Origin: Pseudomonadota bacterium
GTDB taxonomy: Bacteria; Pseudomonadota; Alphaproteobacteria; ATCC43930; CGMCC-115725
Direction: 5' to 3'
DNA length: 48,616 nucleotides
NCBI GenBank assembly: GCA_021812165.1
Contig: JAKAOO010000003.1
Location: 1 to 48,616 of the forward strand
The notes beneath the pieces are model-generated. The model searched no databases. It was not told where the DNA came from and saw nothing but the letters and a program-made list of their open reading frames with translations. Positions 33,865-43,825 of the stretch are shown piece after piece; the first letter of the stretch is position 1, and every line of letters begins with the position of its first letter. The position numbers were made by a program, and so were the translations under genes.

Positions 33865-35163
33865 ATGCGCATCGAAGTCATCTGCACCGGCGACGAGGTT
33901 CTCTCCGGCAAGATCGTCAACAGCAATTTCAGCCACATCAGCCAGAGGCTCGAAGATGTCGGTCTCTCGGTGCGCTGGGGAACGACGGTCGGCGACGACC
34001 GCGAGAGCCTTCTCCTCGCCTTCCGTCTCGCTGCAGGGCGCGCCGATGCGGTGATCGTCAATGGCGGGCTCGGGCCAACCGTCGATGACCTTTCGCAAGA
34101 AGTGGCCGCCAAGGCCGCCGGCGTCGATCTGGTTCCGAACGAGGAATGGCTCGCCCGGATGGAGGAATTCTTCCGCCGGCGCAATCGCGTGATGTCGCCC
34201 AACAACCGGAAACAGGCGATGCTCCCTTCGAGCGCGGAGATCCTCGACAACCCGATCGGCACTGCCTGCGGCTTTGCTCTCGACATCGGCGGGGCGCGGT
34301 TCTTTTTCACCCCGGGTGTGCCGCGCGAGCTTTACCGAATGCTCGACGAGCAGGTGATCCCGAGGCTTCTCGGGCGAGCCGGGGCTCCGGCCGTCATTTA
34401 CTTGAAGCGCTTTCACACCTATGGGCTCGGCGAATCGCATGTCGACTCGCTCCTGACGGGGGTGGAAGAGCTCGCCCCGGACGGCAGCGTCAAACTCGGC
34501 TTCCGCACGCATTACCCGCAGATCGAGACGAAGCTCACGGTCCGCGGGCGCGATATGGACGAGGCCAAACGGAAACTCGAACCGGTGGAAACGGAGGTCC
34601 GGCGCCGACTTGGAAATTTCGTCGTCGCCGAAGACGGCGAGAGCCTCGAAGGGGTGGTCCTCGCCGCGCTTCGGCAGTGCCGAGGCTCGCTCGCTCTCGC
34701 CGAAACCTATACCGGCGGCCAGATCGCCGCCCGCCTCGCCCCTCTTCCGGGCGCGGAGGAGGTATTCCGCCGCGCTCTCGTCTCCCGGCAACCGGCCGAG
34801 CTTGCCCGCGCCCTCGGCCTCGACGGCGAGTTCGGCGAGATCACGCGCGAGACGGCCGAGAGAGTGGCCGAGGCCGCGCGTCTTAGAGCCGGCGCGAGCC
34901 ACGCTCTTGCCGTCCTCATCGAGATCGACGACGGACCCGACCGCATCGATTTCGGCGGCAACGTCCATCTCGCGATCGCCGCGGAGGGTAGGGGCGCCTC
35001 GCGGCGCTCGCGCATACTGGGCGGACGCGAATGGGTTCGCCTCGGCGCCGTGGAACTTGGCCTCGACTGCCTCAGGCGTTTTCTCTTGGGCCTGCCCGTC
35101 AGCGAACGCGTCGATTTCGAGCGGCGCGAGACGGGGAATGAAGGGCACCGGGCGGCGCGGTAA
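33865..35163 (+). CDS. cinA: CinA family protein with altered PncC-like domain
   Basis: A 432-residue protein. The N-terminal MoaB/MoeA-like (COG1058) domain is typical: ICTGDEVLSGKIVNSNFSHI, VNGGLGPTVDDLSQE, GTACGF and FFTPGVPRELYRM. The C-terminal half aligns with the NMN deamidase (PncC) domain, but the usual AESCTGG is AETYTGG and the usual lysine-containing stretch after it is changed (LVSRQPAELARALGL). Deamidase activity is therefore doubtful, while the N-terminal pyrophosphatase-like function may remain. ATG 33865 (MRIEVICTGDEVL) is the natural start. Confidence 0.87.
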   Translation: MRIEVICTGDEVLSGKIVNSNFSHISQRLEDVGLSVRWGTTVGDDRESLLLAFRLAAGRADAVIVNGGLGPTVDDLSQEVAAKAAGVDLVPNEEWLARMEEFFRRRNRVMSPNNRKQAMLPSSAEILDNPIGTACGFALDIGGARFFFTPGVPRELYRMLDEQVIPRLLGRAGAPAVIYLKRFHTYGLGESHVDSLLTGVEELAPDGSVKLGFRTHYPQIETKLTVRGRDMDEAKRKLEPVETEVRRRLGNFVVAEDGESLEGVVLAALRQCRGSLALAETYTGGQIAARLAPLPGAEEVFRRALVSRQPAELARALGLDGEFGEITRETAERVAEAARLRAGASHALAVLIEIDDGPDRIDFGGNVHLAIAAEGRGASRRSRILGGREWVRLGAVELGLDCLRRFLLGLPVSERVDFERRETGNEGHRAAR

Positions 35164-35196
35164 AAAGGGTCGGCCACAGAACGAGGGAGGACACCG

Positions 35197-35979
35197 ATGG
35201 ATCTCGGATTGCGCGGAAGAAGGGCGCTGGTGACCGGCGCCTCGAAGGGGATCGGGCGCGCCTGCGCCGAAGCGCTCGCGAGAGAAGGCTGCGATGTGAC
35301 GCTTGTGGCGCGTACGCGGGCCGATCTCGAAGCCGCGGCGCAGAAGATCAGAAACGAGCACAATGTTGCGGTGCGCATCCTTCCGCTCGATCTTTCGGAT
35401 AGCCGCAACGTTGAGAGGCTGGCCGCGGAATGTCCTGAGATCGATATCCTCGTCAATTCGGCGGGAGCCATCCCGGGCGGCAATCTCGATGCGATCGACG
35501 AAGGGCGCTGGCGCGAGGCCTGGGATCTCAAAGTCTTCGGCACCATCAATATGACCCGGCGCTTTTACGCCCTGATGCGCGAGAGGGGCCACGGCGTCAT
35601 CGTCAACATCATCGGCGCCGCCGGAGAAAACCCCGACGCCGACTACATCGCCGGCTCCGCAGGAAACGCCTCGCTCATGGCCTTTACGCGAGCCTTGGGC
35701 GGCGCGGCGCCCAAGGACGGGTTGCGCATTCTCGGCATCAATCCCGGACCGGTCTTGACGGATCGTCTCGAAAGTCTGCTGCGCCACCGCGCCCAAAGCC
35801 GCTTGGGCGATCCCGACAAATGGAAGGAGATGATGAAGCTCTTTCCCTTCGGCCGCGCGGCCCTCCCGGAGGAAATCGCCTCCATGGCGGCATTCCTCGC
35901 CTCGGATCGTTCGGCCTATACCTCGGGGACGATCATCACGATCGATGGCGGCGCTTCGAGCCGCCGCTCCTCGTATTGA
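35197..35979 (+). CDS. Short-chain dehydrogenase/reductase with atypical active site
   Basis: A 260-residue SDR. The cofactor motif TGASKGIG and NSAG are intact, and so is the end SDRSAYTSGTIITIDGG. In the catalytic part, the expected Y-x3-K reads YIAGS, so the Lys is absent, and the usual Ser before it is within NIIGAAG. The surrounding GSAGNASLMAFTRALGG pattern appears to be a family trait and not random decay. The substrate is unknown. A GAGGGAGGA-like ribosome site precedes ATG 35197; it lies 33 bp after cinA in the same direction. Confidence 0.88.
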   Translation: MDLGLRGRRALVTGASKGIGRACAEALAREGCDVTLVARTRADLEAAAQKIRNEHNVAVRILPLDLSDSRNVERLAAECPEIDILVNSAGAIPGGNLDAIDEGRWREAWDLKVFGTINMTRRFYALMRERGHGVIVNIIGAAGENPDADYIAGSAGNASLMAFTRALGGAAPKDGLRILGINPGPVLTDRLESLLRHRAQSRLGDPDKWKEMMKLFPFGRAALPEEIASMAAFLASDRSAYTSGTIITIDGGASSRRSSY

Positions 35980-35994
35980 GCGGGGTCCGAGCCC

Positions 35995-37550
<1,556 letters not shown>

Positions 37551-37709
37551 CGCCGCTTCTCATGCTCGGTCTCGCAATCCTCTCTCATTATTCCAGAAGG
37601 CCTCGGTGCGGAAGTTGCGCGCTTGCCGCGGCCTCGAGAGCCGCTTGACAGGCGTGCTGGAGAGGCCATCCTCTCGTCCTCCCGGCAATCGACAAAAAGG
37701 GACGCCGCC

Positions 37710-38471
37710 ATGATCCGGGCCGATCTCACGGGGAAGACCGCTCTCGTCACCGGCGCCGCCTCGGGCATCGGCCTCGCGACGGTCGAAGCCCTCGCGCGCT
37801 CGGGCGCTGCCGTCGCTCTCAACCATCTTGCGGACGACCCGCGCGGACGCAAAGAGATCGAACGTCTGCGCAGCGAGGGGCTTCAGATCCTCGACGCTTC
37901 GGGCGACGTTTCCCGCCCGGGCGAGGCCGAGCGCATGGTGGCCGACGCCATCGGCGGGCTCGGCCGTCTCGATTTTCTCGTCAACAACGCCGGAACCCCC
38001 GCGAGCCCGGTGCCGATCCCGTTCGAGGATCTCGACGCGCTCGATGAGAGCTTCTGGTCGCGGATCCTCGGCACCAATCTTCTGGGTCCCTTCCGCTGCA
38101 GCCACGCCGCCGTCCCCGCGTTGAAGGCAGGGAGAGGCGCCATCTGCAACACCGCCTCGATCGCCGGCGTCATGGGGACGGGCAGCAGCATCGCATACGC
38201 GGCGAGCAAGGCGGGGCTCATCAACCTCACTCGCGCTCTGGCGCGCACCCTGGCGCCGGAGGTCCGGGTCAATGCGGTTGCCCCCGGCCATGTCGACAGC
38301 CCCTGGAACAAGGATTGGCCGCCGGAGCGCAAACGCGCCTCGATCGAGCGGACGCCTTTGAAACGTGCCTGCCGGCCCGAGGATATCGCGGAAGCGATCT
38401 TCTTTTTGTGCGCCGGCGGCGCGATGATCACCGGTCAGACGCTGATCGTCGATGGCGGTCTGACGCTTTGA
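37710..38471 (+). CDS. Short-chain dehydrogenase/reductase (classical SDR)
   Basis: A 253-residue classical SDR. TGAASGIG (cofactor), NNAG, the catalytic Ser in NTASIAG and the active-site YAASKAG are all intact. Then come the conserved VNAVAPGHVDSPW and the end TGQTLIVDGG. FabG-like but not clearly FabG, and the substrate is unknown. The next gene, a ThDP-dependent enzyme, starts 17 bp downstream, so the two probably act in one pathway. Confidence 0.92.
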   Translation: MIRADLTGKTALVTGAASGIGLATVEALARSGAAVALNHLADDPRGRKEIERLRSEGLQILDASGDVSRPGEAERMVADAIGGLGRLDFLVNNAGTPASPVPIPFEDLDALDESFWSRILGTNLLGPFRCSHAAVPALKAGRGAICNTASIAGVMGTGSSIAYAASKAGLINLTRALARTLAPEVRVNAVAPGHVDSPWNKDWPPERKRASIERTPLKRACRPEDIAEAIFFLCAGGAMITGQTLIVDGGLTL

Positions 38472-38488
38472 GCCGAGGAGGAATTGCG

Positions 38489-40180
38489 ATGGCTGAAGGG
38501 CGGATGTCGGGTGCGGAGTGGCTGGCGCAAGCGTTCGCCAGCGCCGGCACGACGCACATTTTCTTTGTCGAGTCGGTTCTGCGCCGCACGCTTCTCGCCG
38601 CCGAAGACCTCGGCATAAGGCTGGTGCTCGCCCATTCCGAAAAGGCGGCCGCCTATATGGCCGATGGTTATGCCCGCCTCGCGCGCCGCCCGGGGATCGC
38701 GATGGCGCAATCGGTCGGCGCCGCGAATCTTGCCGCCGGGCTCCAAGACCCTTATCTGGGCCGAAGCCCCGTCATGGCCATCACCGGCATGAAGCCCCAC
38801 GATTTCCAGGACCGGAATTCCTATCAGGAAATCGCGCACGCGCCGCCCTTTGCTGCGGTGACCAAGTTTTCGAGCACGGTCGAGAAAGCGGGCGAACTGC
38901 CGCGCCTTGTCGGCCTCGCATGGAATGCCGCTCTTGCTGCGCCGGCGCGCCCGGTCCATCTCGATTTCGTCGGGCATCAGGGACAGGTCGTGGAGCACGG
39001 CGAGGTCGCCGCACCGCCCGCGGTCGCCGCCCTATCAAGGCGCCTTCCGCCCCACCGCCCGCTTGCCGACGAACGCGACATCGAACGCGCCGCCGCCCGT
39101 CTCCTTGGTGCCCGGCGCGTCGTCATCGTTGCCGGCGACGAAGCAGCGGTGTCCGAGGCGGGCCCCGAACTTCTCTCTCTCGCCGAAGCACTCAAAGCTC
39201 CGGTCGCGAGCACGCTCGGCGCCTTTGGCCTTGTTCCGACCCGCCATCCGCTATGGGCCGGGGTTGCCGGAAGCTATTCGGCGCCGCCCGCCAACCGCAT
39301 CGTCTGCGGCGCCGATCTCGTCCTTTTTGTCGGCTGCGACACGGGCGATCAGGTGACGCTCGATTGGATGGTCCCGCCACTCCATACGCCCGTCGTGCAG
39401 ATCGAATCCGATCCCTTGGAAATCGGGCGCAGCTATCCGAATGCGACCGGCGTCCAGGGCGACCCGAAAGCGACCCTCGCGCGTCTCGTCGGCGCGATCG
39501 GCAAGCCCGAGCGCGACCCTTCCTTTGCCGAGGAAGCAGCCCGCCTCGTCGCCGATTGGCGCGCCGCCATGCGCCCCCTCTCGGAAAGCGCCGAGACGCC
39601 GATCCGGGTCGAGCGGCTCTGCGCCGAGATCAGCCGGGCCTTGCCGGAGAACGGCGTCCTCGTCGCCGACACCGGCTATTCCGGCATCTGGACCGGAACG
39701 ATGATCGACCTCAACGGCAAAGGACAGACCTATCTGCGCGCGGCCGGCTCGCTCGGCTGGTCGTTCCCGGCCGCTCTCGGCGCCGCGTGTGCCGCGCCCG
39801 AACGGAAAGTGCTGTGCTTTACGGGCGACGGCGGGTTTTATTACCACCTCGCCGAACTCGAAACCGCGCGGCGATGCAAGATCCCTGCCGCGATCGTCGT
39901 CAACAACAATTCGGGCTTCGGACAGAACGTGACGGGAGTCCACCGCGCCGCCGGCAATCGCCCGGGACGAGGGGAGGAGCTCATTCGTTTCGGACCCACC
40001 GATTTCACCGCGGTGGCGAGGAGCTTCGGGGTTCGCGGCATTCGCGTCGAGGAGCCCGCGGCGATCGCCCCCGCGCTCGCCGAAGCGCTTGCCGCAGAAG
40101 AGACGGTCGTCGTCGATGTCGTCACGGCTCTCGAACCGCGCGCTCCCGAGCCGTGGCTTCCGGGGCGCCAAACGTCATAG
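38489..40180 (+). CDS. Thiamine diphosphate-dependent enzyme (acetolactate synthase-like)
   Basis: A 563-residue ThDP enzyme of the pyruvate oxidase/decarboxylase fold: N-terminal Pyr domain with the catalytic Glu in AHSEKAAAYMADGYAR (about 47-62), a central domain, and a C-terminal PP domain with the ThDP motif GDGGFYYHLAELETA and NNNSGFGQN. The substrate could be a 2-keto acid or an acyloin-type reaction; housekeeping IlvB is unlikely without ilvH next to it. A strong GAGGAGGAA ribosome site precedes ATG 38489. It follows the SDR by 17 bp, so a carboligase or decarboxylase plus reductase pair is plausible (inference). Confidence 0.88.
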   Translation: MAEGRMSGAEWLAQAFASAGTTHIFFVESVLRRTLLAAEDLGIRLVLAHSEKAAAYMADGYARLARRPGIAMAQSVGAANLAAGLQDPYLGRSPVMAITGMKPHDFQDRNSYQEIAHAPPFAAVTKFSSTVEKAGELPRLVGLAWNAALAAPARPVHLDFVGHQGQVVEHGEVAAPPAVAALSRRLPPHRPLADERDIERAAARLLGARRVVIVAGDEAAVSEAGPELLSLAEALKAPVASTLGAFGLVPTRHPLWAGVAGSYSAPPANRIVCGADLVLFVGCDTGDQVTLDWMVPPLHTPVVQIESDPLEIGRSYPNATGVQGDPKATLARLVGAIGKPERDPSFAEEAARLVADWRAAMRPLSESAETPIRVERLCAEISRALPENGVLVADTGYSGIWTGTMIDLNGKGQTYLRAAGSLGWSFPAALGAACAAPERKVLCFTGDGGFYYHLAELETARRCKIPAAIVVNNNSGFGQNVTGVHRAAGNRPGRGEELIRFGPTDFTAVARSFGVRGIRVEEPAAIAPALAEALAAEETVVVDVVTALEPRAPEPWLPGRQTS

Positions 40181-40184
40181 CCTT

Positions 40185-42284
40185 CTACGCCGCCGAACCG
40201 AGCGACCGGATCGCCTCGAACGCCGGGTCGATCTGGTTGCGATAGATGGGCGAGTGCGAGCGCGACAACCACTGCCGCTGGAACGCCTCGAGGCCGTAGC
40301 GGGGATATTCCGCGCGGAAAATGGAGGCGGCGCGGTCGGCATCGGCTCCACGTCCGCAAAGTGCGAGCGCCGCACCCCGGAAAAGCTTCGCTCCGCCATA
40401 GCTCCGGTTGCGCTCGAGAGATTTATCGAAGAGCGAGAGAGCGTCTTCGGCGCGACCGAGAAGGAGTTCGCTAAAGCCAAGAAAGAAAAGCCAGATGTTG
40501 TGCAGCCGCTCGCTGCGATCGAGGCGCATCGCGCCCGCGACGGCGGGGCCGGTTTCCTCGGCGTAGCCGAGAAAAGCGGCGTTATAAGCGTTGAAGGCCC
40601 GCGCGACTTGGTTCTCAGGATCGGCCCTCAGAGCATTGGCAAATGCTCGGGCGGCGCGATCGAGCTCTCCTGCCGCTGAGCACAGCATCCCCTCGATGGC
40701 GTTCGCATCGGCATGGCCCGGCGCGAGCGAGAGCGCCATCACAACCGCCTCGCGCCCGACTTCGGAGGCGCTCTCCGTCACCTCGGCATCGGCCCACCAC
40801 GGCGCGCTGACGATCCATTGGCAGGTGCGGGCGAGGCCGACCAGCGCGGCGAGATTGCGCGGGTCGCGGGCGAGCGCGCCGAAGAGCCAGTTCTGCGCCT
40901 GCGCCGTGAGCTCGGCCCTGATGGGGCTCTCGAGCGCCGCGGCGGCGCGTGCGAGACATTCGCCGAGCCCGGGCCTCGGACCGCATGAGAGAAAAGCGCG
41001 GCGGCTTGCTTCTTGCAGCAATATGAAATTGAGTTCGCGCGCGATCTCGCCGGTGATCGCAGTCTGCGCGCAACCAGCCTTTTCGAGCGGCGACTCGAAG
41101 CGGCGCGCCCAGCGGTATTCCCCCGTCGTCGCATCGCGAAATTGCGCATTGATGCGCACCATGCCGGCGCGCCCCTTTTGGAGGCTGCCGGTGAGCGCGT
41201 AGCCGGCTTCCCCCTCTTCGGCCGGGGCAAGAAGGGCGAGAGTGCCCTGGCCCTCGCACACGCGCGCAAGGGAAAGCCGGCGGCCGCGCTCCATCAGGTC
41301 GCTGACAAGATCGTCGGTAAAACCGTCGGCGAGGCTCTGGCGCTCCCGATCTCCGGTCAGATTTTCGAACGGGGTAACGGCGACGGTGATGTGCGTCGCC
41401 AAACGCGGCCAGCGCACCGCCGGCCTCTCTTCCGCCGCGACGAGCTTCAAATGCGGGATGCCGGTGGGCTGAGGTCGCGCCCTCTGCCGAACGGCAAGCG
41501 TCGGCACAGGCGGAGCAGTCACGTCTGTCTCGCGCTCGCCTTCTACCCTCGCCGCTCCAATCCGGCCGCTCGATCGTGCAATCTCGACGGCGAGCGCGCG
41601 AGTCTCGGCGTCGGGCGCAACGCCGAGCTCGCGGTTCAATGAAGAAGCGCAGATCCGGTATTGGCGCAGCGCCTGCGAGCGCAGCCCGGCTTGCGCGTAA
41701 GCGCGCATTACCGTCCGGTATCCGACCTCGGACAAAGGGTCGATCGTGATGAGGCGATGCGAGGTCGCGATCGCCGCCTCATGATCGCCTTCCGCTTGCT
41801 CTCTCGCGGCAAGGCGCTGCAACAGGTTGCAAAAGAGACCCTCTGTCCGCCGGCGCTCGGTACCGAGCCATTCCTCGAACGGATCCGCAGGCACGGAAAG
41901 TTCCGCGAGAAATTCGCCTCGGTAAAGTTTCGCAGCACGTTCAAGCGCCTTCGTCCCGCCCGCTCGCGAAAACTCGTCGAAGCGATCGAGATCGACATTG
42001 GCTCCTCCAAGCCGACAACAGAAGGCGTCGCTTTCAAGAAACGGCAGAGCGCTCGGCCCGAGCGCTCTGCGCAGTTCGAACAGGCAGTTTCGGAGCGAAT
42101 GCCGGGCCTGCTCGCTCGCCTGATCCGGCCACAGAAGGTCGGCAAGCCTCTCCCGCGAGACGGGCCGGCCCTTCTGCGCGGCGAGATACCCGAGCAACCC
42201 CTTCGCTTTGCGTGAAAACCCTTCGATCTGACCGGCATCGCCTTTGATCATGAGGGGTCCGAGGACGGCGATCTCGAGTATCAT
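40185..42284 (-). CDS. SARP/BTAD-type transcriptional regulator with TolB-like and TPR-type regions
   Basis: A 699-residue multi-domain regulator. Residues 1-95: OmpR-like winged helix (LEIAVLGPLMIKG ... RERLADLLWPDQASEQARHS LRNCLFELR region). About 96-240: bacterial transcriptional activation domain (FEEWLGTERRRTEGLFCNLL; EVGYRTVMRAYAQAG). About 290-420: a segment like those in class III cyclases and CadC-like regulators (TVAVTPFENLTGDRERQSLA). About 450-690: helical repeats of TPR type. No membrane segment is evident. ATG 42284 has an AGGAGCAAG site. It converges with the ThDP gene, and the next gene upstream is the PP-loop pseudogene, a possible target. Confidence 0.85.
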   Translation of the reverse strand: MILEIAVLGPLMIKGDAGQIEGFSRKAKGLLGYLAAQKGRPVSRERLADLLWPDQASEQARHSLRNCLFELRRALGPSALPFLESDAFCCRLGGANVDLDRFDEFSRAGGTKALERAAKLYRGEFLAELSVPADPFEEWLGTERRRTEGLFCNLLQRLAAREQAEGDHEAAIATSHRLITIDPLSEVGYRTVMRAYAQAGLRSQALRQYRICASSLNRELGVAPDAETRALAVEIARSSGRIGAARVEGERETDVTAPPVPTLAVRQRARPQPTGIPHLKLVAAEERPAVRWPRLATHITVAVTPFENLTGDRERQSLADGFTDDLVSDLMERGRRLSLARVCEGQGTLALLAPAEEGEAGYALTGSLQKGRAGMVRINAQFRDATTGEYRWARRFESPLEKAGCAQTAITGEIARELNFILLQEASRRAFLSCGPRPGLGECLARAAAALESPIRAELTAQAQNWLFGALARDPRNLAALVGLARTCQWIVSAPWWADAEVTESASEVGREAVVMALSLAPGHADANAIEGMLCSAAGELDRAARAFANALRADPENQVARAFNAYNAAFLGYAEETGPAVAGAMRLDRSERLHNIWLFFLGFSELLLGRAEDALSLFDKSLERNRSYGGAKLFRGAALALCGRGADADRAASIFRAEYPRYGLEAFQRQWLSRSHSPIYRNQIDPAFEAIRSLGSAA

Positions 42285-42405
42285 GTTCTTGCTCCTGGCA
42301 TCGCTGCGGTTTCTATCGCGAGCATCATCTCCTAAAGCATTCCTAAAGCATCAAAGTCATTTCGGGACATCGGCGGCCTGCCCAACTTTCCGGACGAGTG
42401 CCGCC

Positions 42406-43577
42406 TCAAAGCCCCGGCCATCGCATCCCGCTCTTCACTCTCTCTCGATAATGGGCGATCTTGCGTTCGAGCATCGCGCAAAGGGCATGGTGTCCCTGCG
42501 CGCGCAAAGGCGGCAGCAGTTCCTCGTAGCGCAGCGCTCGGTGTGCGATCGGGGTCGGAAGCGCCGCCTCCCATTCCTCGACCGTCATGAGGCTCCGACC
42601 GAACGCGGGCGTCTCCTCGACGCCCGCCGCCAGGAGCTCGAGCCGCGTCACGAGGCATTTCTCGCAGTGCCCGCAATTCGCCCGATCGCCGAGGTTCGCG
42701 GGACAAACGCGCAAGGCGGCGAGTGCGGCCGGCCAATGCGCGAGATCGCGGATCTTGTCGAGCCGGGAGAAGCGCGCGCCTTCATGGACGACGGTGACGC
42801 GTTGACTCGAATATTGCCCGTCCACCGCCGGATGCGTTCCTCCAGGCACCGGATGGGTCACATCGTGAGCGCCGGCGACGAAGAGGAAAGTGGGTGTGCG
42901 GGTGGCGGCGTGGCCAACAGCCGCCAGCGCTCCGACGTTTTGACGGTGCGTCCAGAAATCGGGCTTCGACGAATTCGCTGGGAGGTGGCGCAGATTGGTC
43001 CGGCATGGGACCACTCTCACCCCAGCCTCCGCCGCGACCCGTTCGAGCCTTTTGAGCGCCATTTGAAAGCGCTCTTCCTCGGGGTCGCGCGCCCGCTTGC
43101 CGATGTCGAAGCCGTGGATAAAAAGCGCGTCCCGGATATAAGCGGAATCTCCCTCTTCATAGATTTGCCGGTTGCGCAGCAGCATGTGGAGACCGTCGAC
43201 CCCACCCGATAGGAAAGCCACGCCCCGCCGCACCCCGCCCTGACTTTCGCGACGCCTGCGGGGCGGCGTTTCGATGACGGGCGCGGGTCCGGGCATGCCA
43301 CCCCATTGCATCCACCACGCGTGCACCGTCCGCAAACCCTCGATGAGCATCGGACAGGGCTCCCCTTCGATGCGCACGCGCCGCTCGCCATGGACTGCGG
43401 CGAGGGGGAAGGCGGCGGCGAGAAATGCATCAGCGGAGGGCTCGCCGATTTCGCGCGCGGCCTCGCCGGTTGCAAAAAAAGCCGTTGCGGCGGAAAATCT
43501 CGATCCTCGAAGGTGATTTTCGCGCTTTCGAATCGTCCTTCCGCCGTGGCTGCACTCGCCAAATCGCAAACGATCAT
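42406..43577 (-). pseudogene. QueC-like PP-loop ATPase family protein, frameshifted
   Basis: The conserved part reads VAFLSGGVDGLHMLLRNR (PP-loop, with Gly in place of the final Ser of SGGxDS), LFIHGFDIG, and a C-terminal zinc-type cluster CPANLGDRANCGHCEKC, as in QueC enzymes. The natural N-terminus begins at ATG 43577 (MIVCDLASAATAEGRF ... ITFEDRDFPPQRLF) in a different frame. The switch falls at a run of seven A on the plus strand (43474-43480). One extra base there would join the two frames as ...PQRLFFATGEAAREIG. It is a mutation, a sequencing error or a slippery site. The biochemical role of the family is not known to me. Confidence 0.7.
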
Positions 43578-43825
43578 CGCCGTTCCCGCCCTTCGCGCCA
43601 CCGTCGCACCGACGGGCTGCGTCCTCAAGAAACTTTGAAAAGGCGGTGCGGGGGAGGACCACTCACCGCCATCCCTCCTATCACGACAGGAGAAGAGCCA
43701 ACTCGAATTCTAACTAGAACACTTCAAAAAAGAACTTAAAATTTTTGACGGGCCTTTGACGCTTTCGAGGACGTTTCGCTGACCCTGCTTGACGCATCCC
43801 CGCCGCTGGAGTTCGGGAGAGTGCG

